Positions 1 to 8,386 of a stretch of DNA of 64,000 nt are shown piece after piece. A model generated the notes under the pieces. That model ran no database searches. It worked only from the letters and a program-made list of their open reading frames with translations, and was not told the origin of the DNA. This DNA is from FACHB-T130 sp042747725 (GTDB taxonomy: Bacteria > Cyanobacteriota > Cyanobacteriia > Cyanobacteriales > FACHB-T130). The stretch spans positions 1 to 64,000 of the forward strand of contig NZ_JBHZGO010000030.1 of NCBI RefSeq assembly GCF_042747725.1, in the 5' to 3' direction. The translations under genes and the position numbers were made by a program. Within the stretch, counting starts at the first letter, position 1. Each line of letters begins with the position of its first letter.

Positions 1-75
1 GCCCATCGTCCTCTTGAGCAAGGTTTCTTGCTCAGGAGTCGGATAGATGCGGTACTTGAAGGCTTTCTGCGTCAT
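1..75 (-). CDS. tnpB: TnpB (IS200/IS605 OrfB) family protein, N-terminus only
   Basis: The reverse strand from the ATG at 73-75 encodes 25 residues beginning MTQKAFKYRIYPTPEQ and running on with LL and a basic stretch before the window edge. K-Y-R-I-Y-P-T-P-E-Q is the characteristic start of TnpB/OrfB proteins of IS200/IS605 and IS1341-type elements, which are RNA-guided DNA nucleases and ancestors of Cas12. No Shine-Dalgarno sequence precedes the ATG; an 8-bp inverted repeat abuts it. No tnpA is seen upstream, so an orphan tnpB is likely, but the rest of the gene is outside the window. The family call rests on a short stretch. Confidence 0.72.
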   Translation of the reverse strand, partial: MTQKAFKYRIYPTPEQETLLKRTMG

Positions 76-106
76 GTCTCACAGTGTACCAGATATTTTG
101 TGAGAC
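76..106. repeat. Inverted repeat directly upstream of tnpB start
   Basis: GTCTCACA at 76-83 pairs perfectly with TGTGAGAC at 99-106, leaving a 15-base loop. The hairpin sits immediately upstream of the tnpB ATG on the minus strand. It could be the left-end structure of the element or a translational control hairpin; the sequence alone does not decide. Confidence 0.5.
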
Positions 107-406
107 GCTTAAGAGATTGGCGCTACCACGCCGTCGCTATCCCTCCCTGTGCTAAAGCAGCAGGGTTTCCCGCGAGGTTTCGATGATAATTCACCAGAGG
201 CTATTTGCGATAGCCAAGATTTGTGAAAGCGATCGCCTTCTTCGCAGCGCTCACTCTTAACAGCTTCCTCGCTTCTTTAAAACTTAGTCGCTGTGAGAAC
301 ATCTCCCCCTGTGATGATATTTAATTCAGCACAGAGAAGGGGACGCTACAACAAACCAGCTAGTTATGCTTTGAGAGTACACCTGAATCGGAAGGAAACA
401 GCACCT
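107..406. other. Non-coding stretch without recognised gene
   Basis: About 300 bases between the tnpB hairpin and the small membrane protein gene. It holds HIP1-like GCGATCGC text near 228 and no convincing coding frame. A GGAAGGAAA motif at 390-398 is the probable ribosome binding site for the ATG at 407. Confidence 0.4.
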
Positions 407-580
407 ATGAACAAGGCACTACTGACGATTCTATTATTCGCGTTCATCGTCTTATTCATTACCTCTCCCTTTGCTGGGCTGGCGATGTTGATGTTTGTTG
501 TCTTAGGAGCGGCATTTATTTCGGCGTTTTGGAATTTGGTGCAAGCGCTGATCGGCAATGCTCCTAAAGAGCCGCTATAA
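407..580 (+). CDS. Small hydrophobic membrane protein (57 aa), unknown
   Basis: The frame is open further upstream, but ATG 407 is preferred because it follows a purine-rich GGAAGGAAA and starts a clean protein. The product is almost entirely two hydrophobic segments, roughly residues 3-20 and 22-45, followed by a short polar tail ending in KEPL. It has the look of a small inner or thylakoid membrane protein. I do not recognise the family. It stands alone, with an A/T-rich inverted repeat (aaattaaaaatta / taatttttaatt) at about 593-625 between it and the convergent DUF62 gene, which may act as terminator for both. Confidence 0.55.
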   Translation: MNKALLTILLFAFIVLFITSPFAGLAMLMFVVLGAAFISAFWNLVQALIGNAPKEPL

Positions 581-631
581 AATTAGAAATGCCAAATTAA
601 AAATTAACAAAGGGTAATTTTTAATTCCTTT

Positions 632-1420
632 TTAGAGTCGAGTCACTACTTGATTCACACGGGGTTTGCCGAAGCGTTCCCAAGCATTGCCGCCTCGCAA
701 AAATAACTCCATCCAACGGATAGGCTTTCCATCATGTGCGGCATTCCAGCCGGAACTTCCCGGTGAAAACGCCAAAGTTCCTTGCGGTACGCGGAAACTG
801 CCATCACAGTAGACGGCATCGCTCACGACATCCCCGACACGAATGACTACTTTTTCTTCCGGTTTTAGGTTGAGGGTATCGGCAGGGATTGTAGTTTTGA
901 TGTTACCGTAGCCATCGATCCAGGCAACGCGATCGCTCGGTGCATCGGGGATTTGACTGGCGTTCAAGACTTCCCCCAAATAGTTAGTGTCTCCCTGAGC
1001 GATCGCTGCCGCTGCATTAGGAAACACATCCCGCGAACGGAACTGCGATCCGCCTCTAGAAACTTTTACCGTTTGCAAAACTTGAGCATGATCTTTGATA
1101 AAAGAGAGGGTGTAACCAGCAAATACACCCACCACTTTGACGCCGTTAGGCAGCAGCGCATAAGTTAATCCCTCGCCTTCATTGTTTTGCCGTGCTTCCG
1201 GGTCGTCTTGGCGAGGAGCGCAGTTGTGATAAATGAGACGCTCTTGGGGACCGGGGTTGAGTCCGAGTTGAGCTATCCAGAAACCAGTCGCCAAGGTACT
1301 GAAGGGAGGAACCGAGAGGCAGTAAATCTGGGAGGAAGGTAGAGCCATCAAAAGACGTTGCGTGACCTCTGCAAAAGCTGGATCGCCGGTTCCGTAGTCT
1401 GCAATCAGGCTGATGAACAT
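632..1420 (-). CDS. SAM hydroxide adenosyltransferase (DUF62) family protein
   Basis: A 262-residue protein starting MFISLIADYGTGDPAF, which matches the family's N-terminal ...LxTDFGxxDpY signature in degenerate form, and carrying a C-terminal segment IDGYGNIKTTI that matches the family's DxFGNxxTN element. The family includes S-adenosylmethionine hydrolases (giving adenosine and methionine) and the fluorinase and chlorinase enzymes; plain hydrolase activity is usual for bacterial members. The key Asp of the N-terminal motif is kept (AD-Y-G). It has no operon partner here. Halogenase activity is not suggested by anything visible. Confidence 0.72.
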   Translation of the reverse strand: MFISLIADYGTGDPAFAEVTQRLLMALPSSQIYCLSVPPFSTLATGFWIAQLGLNPGPQERLIYHNCAPRQDDPEARQNNEGEGLTYALLPNGVKVVGVFAGYTLSFIKDHAQVLQTVKVSRGGSQFRSRDVFPNAAAAIAQGDTNYLGEVLNASQIPDAPSDRVAWIDGYGNIKTTIPADTLNLKPEEKVVIRVGDVVSDAVYCDGSFRVPQGTLAFSPGSSGWNAAHDGKPIRWMELFLRGGNAWERFGKPRVNQVVTRL

Positions 1421-1482
1421 AGCGCCTCTCTATCGGGGTTTGCTACAGCAATGGTACCCTGTAGCTGGCTTTATTGTTGAAC

Positions 1483-1553
1483 ACAAAAGCGATCGCTTTT
1501 GTGGATGCTACTTTTAACCAATTTCTCCTTACCAGACCATCAAGCGATCGCTT
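1483..1553. repeat. Pair of extended HIP1 palindromes
   Basis: ACAAAAGCGATCGCTTTTGT at 1483-1502 is a perfect 20-bp palindrome around HIP1 (GCGATCGC), and AAGCGATCGCTT with a TTTGTT flank recurs at 1542-1557, about 59 bases on. Both lie in the divergent promoter region between the DUF62 gene and the gene at 1600. HIP1 is the most over-represented octamer in many cyanobacterial genomes and is often flanked by such extended symmetry. Confidence 0.7.
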
Positions 1554-1599
1554 TTGTTATCGGATACACTCATGACACTGGGAACAAAAGGCTGAGTAA

Positions 1600-1926
1600 A
1601 TGTCCGATATTTATGTCACGATTCGCAATCAGGAGAATCATGCCCTGACTTCAATTGATGGCATTGCCTTTATTACTTTACTTGGGCAAGATGGGCAAGC
1701 GATCGCTCAAGAGACAGTTGACCTGATTCATGCAGATGCGGGCTTTGATGACCTGCCAATTGGGCAATACACTGTAGTTGTGAAGCATGAACGGGTTGTA
1801 CCGCCAGCAGTCACTTATGATGTAACAATCAGTACTAACGACAAAGTAATCATACTGATATTTGTCTATCTAGAGCCAGCACGGGTACTTCTGGGCATTC
1901 AAGCTTCTGTAGAAAAGAGATTGTAA
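1600..1926 (+). CDS. Unknown protein with a likely beta-sandwich (Ig/TTR-like) fold
   Basis: A 108-residue protein with no signal peptide. Alternating hydrophobic strands, the segment DLPIGQYTVVVKHERVVPPAVTYDV and a preceding 'L-x-G-x-D-G' turn resemble carboxypeptidase-regulatory or transthyretin-like sandwiches, where a G-x-Y-T-V strand is common. That fold suggestion is inference; I do not recognise the family. The 74-residue frame at 1929 begins two bases after this stop, so the two are probably translated from one message. Confidence 0.6.
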   Translation: MSDIYVTIRNQENHALTSIDGIAFITLLGQDGQAIAQETVDLIHADAGFDDLPIGQYTVVVKHERVVPPAVTYDVTISTNDKVIILIFVYLEPARVLLGIQASVEKRL

Positions 1927-1928
1927 CC

Positions 1929-2153
1929 ATGACTGTTAAAGCCATCCCGTCATACTCCATTAAAATGTTCCGCTATCGAGTGCATTGTCTGTCGCGGGAT
2001 CTTTGGCAAGCAAAAGATCCCGTATGTCGGGTGAATCTGGCTTTACAGCTAGCGGACGCTGCTACATCCCTGGCTAGGCTAGAAGTGCTGGAAGCGCAAA
2101 AATTGCAGCAAGTCTCTCCGATTCATCCGGTTTCCAGTTCTACTGAGCCATAA
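1929..2153 (+). CDS. Small unknown protein, second gene of a two-gene unit
   Basis: Seventy-four residues beginning MTVKAIPSYSIKMFRYRVH, with a helical, leucine- and alanine-rich middle (LALQLADAATSLARLEVLEAQKLQQV) and a Ser/Pro tail. ATG 1929 lies two bases after the previous stop, so translational coupling is likely. No family is recognised. The central region could form an amphipathic helix or short coiled coil. Confidence 0.5.
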   Translation: MTVKAIPSYSIKMFRYRVHCLSRDLWQAKDPVCRVNLALQLADAATSLARLEVLEAQKLQQVSPIHPVSSSTEP

Positions 2154-2247
2154 CTGAGCCATAAGTGAGATAGGCTACCAGTTTAAGGGGGGACGGTGGA
2201 ACCTTTGACTTTATATAGCAATCCTCTTTGATTTGTAAGACTTTTTT

Positions 2248-2290
2248 TGACGAACCGCCAAGGACGCCAAGGACGCCAAGAAAGAGAAAG
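2248..2290. repeat. Dispersed cyanobacterial repeat (cgccaaggacgc type)
   Basis: The text gacgaaccgccaaggacgcc, continuing with two more ccaagga/ccaaga units, belongs to a repeat family seen again here in reverse orientation near 29935-29975 (cctctgcgtccttggcgtcc) and, more loosely, at 42830-42855 and 42985-43010. It is non-coding and sits just upstream of the NIF3-like gene. Confidence 0.55.
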
Positions 2291-2332
2291 CAGAGGATTT
2301 TATGAAGCACTTGTACAAGCTAGATTTTGCCC

Positions 2333-3091
2333 ATGAGTACAGTTGCATGGACTGGAGACGCGATCGCGCTAAACGATCTTGCACAATTTTTAGATCGATT
2401 CTTTGCCGTTCATCGCTTTGGTGATGACCAAGGTGGCATTTATCAGCCCTCCTTGCGCCCTATCCGTCGGATTGGATTAGCGCTGGAACCTTGGGCGGGA
2501 TTGCCTGAATGGGCGACATCTCAACACTTAGATGCCCTATTTTTCCATCGTCCCTGGAAGCTGGAGGCGGGACAACTAGCACCCGATGTCGGCGTGGTGG
2601 CGTATCATCTGGCTTTTGACGAACGTATGACACTGGGTTTTAATCCTCGACTTGCCGATGTGCTGGGGATGTCTGCATTGGAGGTGTTGGGTGAAAAGGA
2701 AGGACGACCGATTGGTACGATCGGGGAAATATCTGCACAGAGTTTTGTGAGTTACTGCGATAGCGTTCGTGAAATCTTTGGCGGATACGATAAAACACTT
2801 GCTAGTAGTGGAAGCGACATCCAGCGAGTGGCTGTCGTTGGGGCAATGACCGATGCGCTAATCCGCGAGGCGGCAATGCGGGGTGCCGATCTATACATTA
2901 CTGGACAGTTGAGACAACCAGCGGCAGCTGCTGTGGAAGCAACAGGAATTCGCGTTATCGCCGTCGGTCATCGTCGCAGTGAAGAATGGGGATTGCGATC
3001 GCTTACGGGAGTGTTGCGCGATCGCTACTTCGATCTAGAAGTTGTTTTACCGCCTGTAGGGGCGATTGCATTTGCTCCTTCCGATGCCTAG
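2333..3091 (+). CDS. NIF3-like dinuclear metal-binding family protein
   Basis: Start ATG 2333 is chosen over an in-frame TTG six bases earlier. The 252-residue product shows the NIF3/YbgI pattern: an N-terminal metal-ligand cluster (FFHRPW, then YHLAFDERMTLGFNPRLADVLG), a middle ending in GADLYITGQLR that corresponds to the family's GADxxxTGE, and a C-terminal VGHRRSEEWGLRSL that supplies the second histidine ligand and glutamate. Gln replaces the usual Glu after TG. Members form toroidal hexamers with a bimetal site; the substrate is unsettled although some were named GTP cyclohydrolase 1 type 2. It precedes the ABC exporter by 19 bases, so co-transcription is likely. Confidence 0.78.
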   Translation: MSTVAWTGDAIALNDLAQFLDRFFAVHRFGDDQGGIYQPSLRPIRRIGLALEPWAGLPEWATSQHLDALFFHRPWKLEAGQLAPDVGVVAYHLAFDERMTLGFNPRLADVLGMSALEVLGEKEGRPIGTIGEISAQSFVSYCDSVREIFGGYDKTLASSGSDIQRVAVVGAMTDALIREAAMRGADLYITGQLRQPAAAAVEATGIRVIAVGHRRSEEWGLRSLTGVLRDRYFDLEVVLPPVGAIAFAPSDA

Positions 3092-3110
3092 ACGACGTTA
3101 TAAATAGATT

Positions 3111-4952
3111 ATGAGTCGTCACCAGAAATTTAATGTCTTCAGGCTGATCGGGCACCGCTTACGCCAATCTCTAGCAGTTTTCCGATACAGCGATCGCGCG
3201 ATTAGTTTAGTCTGGACTACTAGCCGCATCCTCACGATCGTTCTTGCCACTTTAACCTTATTTGCGGGTTTGCTACCAGCGGCTGTTGCCTATGTCAGCA
3301 AGTTAATCGTCGATGGGGTGGTTTTGGCTTCTCAAACCGGCTTGCAAAGCGATCGCCCGTCAGCGTTAGGTTATGTAGGATTGGAAGCGATCGCTGTCCT
3401 GTTGCTGGCAGGTAGTCAAAGGGGTCTATCCGTTTGTCAGTCCTTGCTGCGAGTGTTGTTAGGTCAGCGGGTGAATGTCTTAATTTTAGAAAAGGCACTC
3501 ACACTCAACCTCACCCACTTTGAAGATTCCGAGTTTTACGACAAGATGAATCGGGCGCGACAAGAAGCATCCAGTCGTCCCTTATCGCTAGTCAGCCGTA
3601 CTTTCAGCTTAATTCAGGGTGGTCTGTCGCTTGTCACCTACGGCAGTTTGCTGCTGCAATTCTCCATTTGGGCAGTCGTGGTACTGGTTGTAGCCGCCTT
3701 GCCTGCTTTTATCGCCGAAACGCGCTTTTCTGGAGAAGCTTTTCGCTTGTTCCGCTGGCGATCGCCTGAAACCCGCCAACAACACTACCTGGAAACACTG
3801 ATTGCGCGGGAAGATTACGCCAAAGAGGTGAAATTGTATCAGTTGGGACCGATGTTACTGCAACGCTACCAAGACATCTTCTCTCGACTGTACGGCGAAG
3901 ACCGGGATTTAACGTTACGGCGAGGATTCTGGGGTTACTTGCTGGGGAGTTTGAGTACCGCCGCCTTCTATCTCGCCTACGCCTGGATTGTCCTAGAAGC
4001 GATCGCGGGTCGGATTTCCCTTGGCGACATGACAATGTACCTGATGGTGTTTCGGCAAGGACAGTCTACCTTCTCCGCCGCCCTCACTTCCATTGGGGGA
4101 ATGTACGAAGACAACCTGTATTTATCCAACCTTTACGAGTTTTTAGAACAAGACATCCCCAAATCCTGGGGAATGGCAACTAAGGGTGTACTTCCGAATG
4201 ATGGGGTGCGTTTTGAGAATGTCTACTTCACCTACCCAGGAAGTCCTCAACCTGCCTTAAATGGAGTCTCGCTACACCTGAAACCGGGAGAAAAACTGGC
4301 GATTGTCGGTGAGAACGGTTCTGGAAAAACCACGCTAATTAAACTTTTAACTCGATTGTACGCACCCGATTCTGGGCGCATCTTACTCGATGGCTTGGAT
4401 TTGCCGGAATGGGATATTGAAGTGCTGCATCGACGGATTGGCGTGATTTTCCAGAACTTCGTCCGCTACCAGTTCACGGTAGGAGAGAATGTGGGCGTTG
4501 GGGATGTCAACTACTTAGAAGACGAAAAACACTGGGAAATTGCCTCAGAAAAAGGCATGGCGAAACCTTTTATCGAAACGATGTCAGACGGGTTTCAGAC
4601 TCAGTTAGGACGATGGTTTAGAGGAGGAACGGAACTTTCTGGCGGTCAGTGGCAAAAAATCGCCCTTTCCCGCGCTTTTATGCGAACTAAAGCAGATATC
4701 TTGGTATTGGATGAACCAACGGCGGCGATGGACGCAGAGGCGGAAGTGATGATTTTCGACCGCTTTCGGACAGTTACAAAAAACCAGATGGTTCTCCTAA
4801 TTTCCCACCGCTTCTCGACGGTGCGAATGGCTGACAAGATTGTAGTTTTGGAAGCCGGAAAGGTGATAGAACAGGGAAGTCACGAGGAATTATTGAAAGC
4901 TGGGGGACGCTATGCTCGATTGTTCACGTTGCAAGCAGCGGGATACCAGTAG
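3111..4952 (+). CDS. ABC exporter, fused permease and ATPase (half-transporter)
   Basis: A 613-residue half-transporter. An N-terminal six-helix exporter domain (about residues 35-335) is followed by an ATPase domain: Walker A GENGSGKTT near residue 401, Q-loop GVIFQNFV, signature LSGGQWQ near 511, Walker B ILVLDEPTAAMD near 531 and the switch histidine in LISHRFS near 562. This domain order is that of MsbA/multidrug and lipid or peptide exporters that work as dimers. No peptidase C39 domain is present. The substrate cannot be read from sequence. It directly follows the NIF3-like gene and may share its message. Confidence 0.88.
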   Translation: MSRHQKFNVFRLIGHRLRQSLAVFRYSDRAISLVWTTSRILTIVLATLTLFAGLLPAAVAYVSKLIVDGVVLASQTGLQSDRPSALGYVGLEAIAVLLLAGSQRGLSVCQSLLRVLLGQRVNVLILEKALTLNLTHFEDSEFYDKMNRARQEASSRPLSLVSRTFSLIQGGLSLVTYGSLLLQFSIWAVVVLVVAALPAFIAETRFSGEAFRLFRWRSPETRQQHYLETLIAREDYAKEVKLYQLGPMLLQRYQDIFSRLYGEDRDLTLRRGFWGYLLGSLSTAAFYLAYAWIVLEAIAGRISLGDMTMYLMVFRQGQSTFSAALTSIGGMYEDNLYLSNLYEFLEQDIPKSWGMATKGVLPNDGVRFENVYFTYPGSPQPALNGVSLHLKPGEKLAIVGENGSGKTTLIKLLTRLYAPDSGRILLDGLDLPEWDIEVLHRRIGVIFQNFVRYQFTVGENVGVGDVNYLEDEKHWEIASEKGMAKPFIETMSDGFQTQLGRWFRGGTELSGGQWQKIALSRAFMRTKADILVLDEPTAAMDAEAEVMIFDRFRTVTKNQMVLLISHRFSTVRMADKIVVLEAGKVIEQGSHEELLKAGGRYARLFTLQAAGYQ

Positions 4953-5076
4953 AAATAACTAATCCTCTTGGGGAATTCCGATCGAATTAGCAACTATCGC
5001 TGGCGATCGCTAGTCGAGGAGAACGGGCACAACCGATATTTGCCTTTCCCTTGAATTTTTCAGGTATCGCGTCATC

Positions 5077-6138
5077 ATGAATTTTACTAATAAAGCGATC
5101 GCTATTTTAGGAATTATCACAGCACTGGGTGGATTGGTTGTTGCTGCCCGCGTCACCCTTCACTCATCAGGCAATGCCCAGCCATCACAGACACAAATTC
5201 CCGCAGGTCAACGCTACAGCATCGTCAATCTTGACACCCTCAATAGCCGTGCCAGCGTTGCCAAAAAAATTAATAATAACGATCAAGTGGTTGGATTTTT
5301 TAACCCTAACGACAGTACCCAAAAAGCCTTCATCTATAGCAATGGCAAAATGAGTGAAATTAACAGTCTTAAGAGCCGCTACAACGCCGCTACGAGTATC
5401 AATGAGAACGGGGAGATAGTCGGTGTAATGACTGCCAATGAAAATTATCACGCCTTCTTTTACAAAAATGGCAAAACAACCGACCTCGGCACCCTTGGCG
5501 GTAAAAGCAGCGATGCCAGAAGTATTAATAGTAAAGGTCAGATAGTCGGATTTGCCGACACTAGCAACGATAAGGCGCACGCCTTCCTGTACAGTAACGG
5601 CAAGAAGATTGACCTCGGCACCTTCGGGGGTTTGAACAGCTACGCGAACGACATCAATGAAAACGGGCAAGTAGTCGGTTTTGCAGAGAATCGCGATCGC
5701 ATTCCCAAAGCTTTCCTCTACAGCGGCGGTCAAAAAACTGACCTCGGTACTTTAGGCGGACAAAGCAGCACCGCTAATGCTATCAACAACCAAGGTCAGG
5801 TGGTTGGGGTGGCAGACACTGCGAATCATCAACCTCAAGCCTTCCTCTACAGGAATGGCAAAATGATGGATCTCGGCACTTTAGGCGGACAAAGCAGCAT
5901 CGCTAACAGTATCAACAATCGTGGGCAAGTGGTCGGTGAAGCGGAAAATGCCAGCCGCATTCCTCGCGCCTTCCTTTACAGTGGCGATCGGATGATTGAT
6001 CTCAATCGCGTCATTCCGGCTAATTCGGGTTGGAATTTAACCAGTGCTACCGACATTAGCGATCGCGGAGTCATTGTCGGCATCGGTACTTATAACGGCA
6101 AAACTCAAGCTTTCCAGCTAACACCCTTTGCACGCTAA
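5077..6138 (+). CDS. HAF-repeat extracellular protein
   Basis: A 353-residue protein with a signal peptide-like N-terminus (positive start, hydrophobic residues about 8-26, then Gln/Ser-rich linker). From about residue 55 it is built of roughly seven units of about 45 residues with the consensus A-F-L-Y-S-N-G-K-x-x-D-L-G-T-L-G-G-x-x-S-x-A-x-x-I-N-x-x-G-Q-V-V-G. These are the HAF repeats of predicted exported beta-propeller-like proteins of cyanobacteria and proteobacteria. Two neighbouring units (around 5740-5930) are nearly identical in DNA, pointing to recent duplication. No PEP-CTERM anchor is visible. Function unknown. Confidence 0.8.
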   Translation: MNFTNKAIAILGIITALGGLVVAARVTLHSSGNAQPSQTQIPAGQRYSIVNLDTLNSRASVAKKINNNDQVVGFFNPNDSTQKAFIYSNGKMSEINSLKSRYNAATSINENGEIVGVMTANENYHAFFYKNGKTTDLGTLGGKSSDARSINSKGQIVGFADTSNDKAHAFLYSNGKKIDLGTFGGLNSYANDINENGQVVGFAENRDRIPKAFLYSGGQKTDLGTLGGQSSTANAINNQGQVVGVADTANHQPQAFLYRNGKMMDLGTLGGQSSIANSINNRGQVVGEAENASRIPRAFLYSGDRMIDLNRVIPANSGWNLTSATDISDRGVIVGIGTYNGKTQAFQLTPFAR

Positions 6139-6159
6139 TACCGTTTCCTCACATCTTCA

Positions 6160-6245
6160 GGACTTACGCAAAGCTTATACATATAGCGTTCTTGTCGGTT
6201 CAATCCCTCTGTGGTTGCCCTCAGATGTGGTGCTGTTGCGTAAGC
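6160..6245. mobile_element. Small MITE-like element, copy 1
   Basis: An 86-bp element beginning GGACTTACGCAAAGC and ending TTGCGTAAG, so its ends are inverted repeats. A second copy at 43014-43102 shares the internal text CTTATACATATAGCG, GGTTCAATCCC and TGTGGTTGC. There is no coding capacity. It abuts the 158-bp-type repeat at 6250. Confidence 0.7.
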
Positions 6246-6249
6246 CCCG

Positions 6250-6384
6250 ATCTTGCACCAAGCCTCAGAATGGAATTCTAGGGCGATTGCATTCCCAGTC
6301 CCAAAAGCGCGGACTAACCGAAAATTAAGGGTTTTGTAACCTGTCGGGAGCAGGTTTCGTTTGTGTAGCTGCGGTTTCAACTGC
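6250..6384 (-). mobile_element. Dispersed repeat of the 158-bp family, inverted copy overlapping a gene end
   Basis: This stretch is the reverse complement of most of 61188-61332: shared blocks include GGTTTTGTAACCTG, TTTGTGTAGCTGCGGTTTCAA, GGAATGCAAT and AGAATTCCATTCT. It starts with ATCTTGCACC, one terminal inverted repeat of the intact copy; the other terminus is lost. The last coding residues and the stop codon of the FAD oxidoreductase fall inside it. Confidence 0.72.
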
Positions 6385-7638
6385 TAGGATGCTTTTCTTG
6401 ATGCGAACAGGCCATACGCCAAAGGCAATTAACCGCGCCGGAATGTCGCGCAAAATGGGTAAACGAAGGAAGAATGGCGGCTTAAATGCCTGGGTCGAGT
6501 CAATCGCCCTCGCAATAACCTGCTGCTGAACCAAAGACTGAAATGCTTGGATAATCCGCGTCGGTAACTCCCGTTGGCGCTGTACTTTCGCCAAGTCGCT
6601 TTCTTGCAATCCTTTTTTCAGCGGCTCACCCAGCACATTTGCAGCGACCACTGCATCCTGAATCGCGTAGTTAATGCCAACTCCACCAACTGGCGACATG
6701 ACGTGAGCCGCATCGCCAATCAGCAGCAAACCAGGGCGATACCAACGCTTGACGCGGCTTGACTCAACTGTGAGCAGCGCCACTTGAGTCCAATCATGCA
6801 ATTCTTGCATCCGGTCTGCAAACAGGGGTGCTATCTCAGCAACAGACTGACGCAAAGTTTCTAAACCTGCTTCCCGCAGCTGTTGATAGCTACCCTTGGG
6901 AATTACATAGCCAACCTGCCAATAATCAAAGCGGTTGAGCAGAACCAAAAGGCGACCGCCAGCAACGCGCCCCATTGTATCTTCGGGATCGTCGGCTTGG
7001 CGAGGTAAGCGAAACCAAAGCACATCCATTGGCGGCGAAGTCTTGATCGGCTCCATCCCGACTAATTGCCGAATGCGAGAGAAGCGTCCGTCTGCACCGA
7101 CAGTCAGTTGACTTCGCACTTCATGCCAGCCGCCGTGTCCCCGGTAGCGTACACCCTGGATGACCCCGTTTTCCTCAATCAACTCCTGCACGTTCGCCCC
7201 CATCACCATCTGAAAATTTGGATAATGTTTCGCCTCTTCTGTGATGAATTGCAGGAAATGCACCTGGGGGAGCATGGTGATATAGGGGTACTTCGTCTTC
7301 AAATGACTGAAGTCAACAAATCGAAGCGGCCCCTCGGTCGTCATCAGGGTAAGGTTGGGAACCTTTGTGTGACGCATCTGCAACAAGCGATCGGCCAAAC
7401 CGATTTGATCCATGATTTCCATCACCGATGGATGAATGGTGTCTCCCCGAAAATCGCGGTCAAAATCCTTGTGTACCTCCAGCAACATCACTGGGATGCC
7501 TTGACGGGCTAGGAGAAGCGCTAGGACAGCCCCCGCAGGTCCTCCACCGACAATGCAGCAGTGTGTTTGCTGTACATCAAGAATGTCGTGGGTTGTGGCG
7601 GGTGTCTCGGTCTGCAAAGAAGTTGGAATTGCGTTCAT
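6325..7638 (-). CDS. FAD-dependent monooxygenase/oxidoreductase (PHBH/UbiH type)
   Basis: The ATG at 7638 is chosen because AAGAGGTG lies at proper spacing before it; an upstream in-frame ATG (7665) has no such site. The 437-residue protein has the dinucleotide-binding VGGGPAGAVLALLLARQG near its N-terminus, a DG-type middle motif (VGADGRFSRIR) and the second FAD motif LLLIGDAAHVMSPVGGVGIN, the three hallmarks of p-hydroxybenzoate hydroxylase-like flavoprotein monooxygenases. Such enzymes hydroxylate or epoxidise quinones, aromatics or polyketides using NAD(P)H and oxygen; substrate unknown here. About 18 C-terminal residues are encoded by a dispersed repeat, so the natural C-terminus has probably been replaced. 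Confidence 0.82.
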   Translation of the reverse strand: MNAIPTSLQTETPATTHDILDVQQTHCCIVGGGPAGAVLALLLARQGIPVMLLEVHKDFDRDFRGDTIHPSVMEIMDQIGLADRLLQMRHTKVPNLTLMTTEGPLRFVDFSHLKTKYPYITMLPQVHFLQFITEEAKHYPNFQMVMGANVQELIEENGVIQGVRYRGHGGWHEVRSQLTVGADGRFSRIRQLVGMEPIKTSPPMDVLWFRLPRQADDPEDTMGRVAGGRLLVLLNRFDYWQVGYVIPKGSYQQLREAGLETLRQSVAEIAPLFADRMQELHDWTQVALLTVESSRVKRWYRPGLLLIGDAAHVMSPVGGVGINYAIQDAVVAANVLGEPLKKGLQESDLAKVQRQRELPTRIIQAFQSLVQQQVIARAIDSTQAFKPPFFLRLPILRDIPARLIAFGVWPVRIKKSILAVETAATQTKPAPDRLQNP

Positions 7639-7661
7639 CTTGAACACCTCTTGAAATGAGT

Positions 7662-7850
7662 TCAACTAGAGGCGATCGCTTCTGTTTCTAAAATCGGCTG
7701 GGAAAGAACAGAGGCTTGCATTCCCATCGTTGCAACTAATTCTTTGGGTGCATTCACCCGACTGGGCGATTCTAAATATTCTCCAGTCACAATTGGCGAC
7801 ACCGGCTTCATTCGATGGGTAATATTGAGGCGAAAAGCACAAGGTCGCAT
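7662..7850 (-). CDS. Possible small protein upstream of the FAD oxidoreductase
   Basis: A 62-codon frame ending 23 bases before the FAD oxidoreductase start, with an internal ATG at 7811 giving a 49-residue form that begins MKPVSPIVTGEYLESPSR. Neither start has a clear ribosome binding site. It has no recognised family or membrane segment. Its position and same-strand orientation are the only support beyond an open frame, so this is tentative. Confidence 0.28.
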   Translation of the reverse strand: MRPCAFRLNITHRMKPVSPIVTGEYLESPSRVNAPKELVATMGMQASVLSQPILETEAIASS

Positions 7851-8161
7851 CGGTAAAGATTGTGTTTAAGAAAGGGCAGTTTCGGCTCTGGGTGTAGAGG
7901 TTCCAGCGATCGCGTCTTTTAACCTCTGGGTTGGCAGGGCAAACAGCGATATACCTACCAAAGCAGTAAACTCATTGAGAGTCGATTATTTCATCTGAAA
8001 AACTTGTAAACGATAGCTGCTGTTCTAAATGCCAGCAGTTCATCAGATGTTTCCAGCTAGAGGTTAAGTTTCAGCGTCACCAAATCCAGCCCTAACAACC
8101 TAGACTGAGACTGGATTGGAGTTCGCTGTACAGGAAGACGCGGCATAAATTTATGGTCTTT

Positions 8162-8386
8162 TTACCTAAATTTGCTCTGATTTGGCACAGAAACCCGTCT
8201 AGTACTCGTTAAGACAAACATCAACAGCAAAAGCTGGACTTGCCAAGGTAAAAAGAGCAAACATAGAATCAAGCTGACAGATGCTGCTGATGCAGCAAGC
8301 AAGGCAACTTCATCGTGAGAATTCTCAAAGATGACGAAGGCCGATGCTATCGAGATTGCTAAAGGGATTAGAAACAGCAAGGACAT
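8162..8386 (-). CDS. Small two-helix membrane protein, unknown
   Basis: ATG 8386 is preferred to the TTG six bases upstream; an AAGAGG box lies about nine bases before it. The 74-residue product has two hydrophobic helices, residues about 2-20 and 27-57, separated by the short acidic turn ENSHDEVA, and a polar tail ending QSKFR. The second helix has the pattern SLILCLLFLPWQVQLLLLM. I recall similar cyanobacterial small membrane proteins but cannot name a family. Confidence 0.6.
   Translation of the reverse strand: MSLLFLIPLAISIASAFVIFENSHDEVALLAASAASVSLILCLLFLPWQVQLLLLMFVLTSTRRVSVPNQSKFR

Noticed and set aside
632..1420. Halogenase (fluorinase/chlorinase) activity for the DUF62 protein
   Set aside because: Nothing visible favours halogenation; hydrolase activity is the usual role of the family.
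5185..5733. 182-codon minus-strand frame inside the HAF-repeat gene
   Set aside because: Mirror of a repetitive coding gene; no start signal and the + strand frame is clearly the real one.
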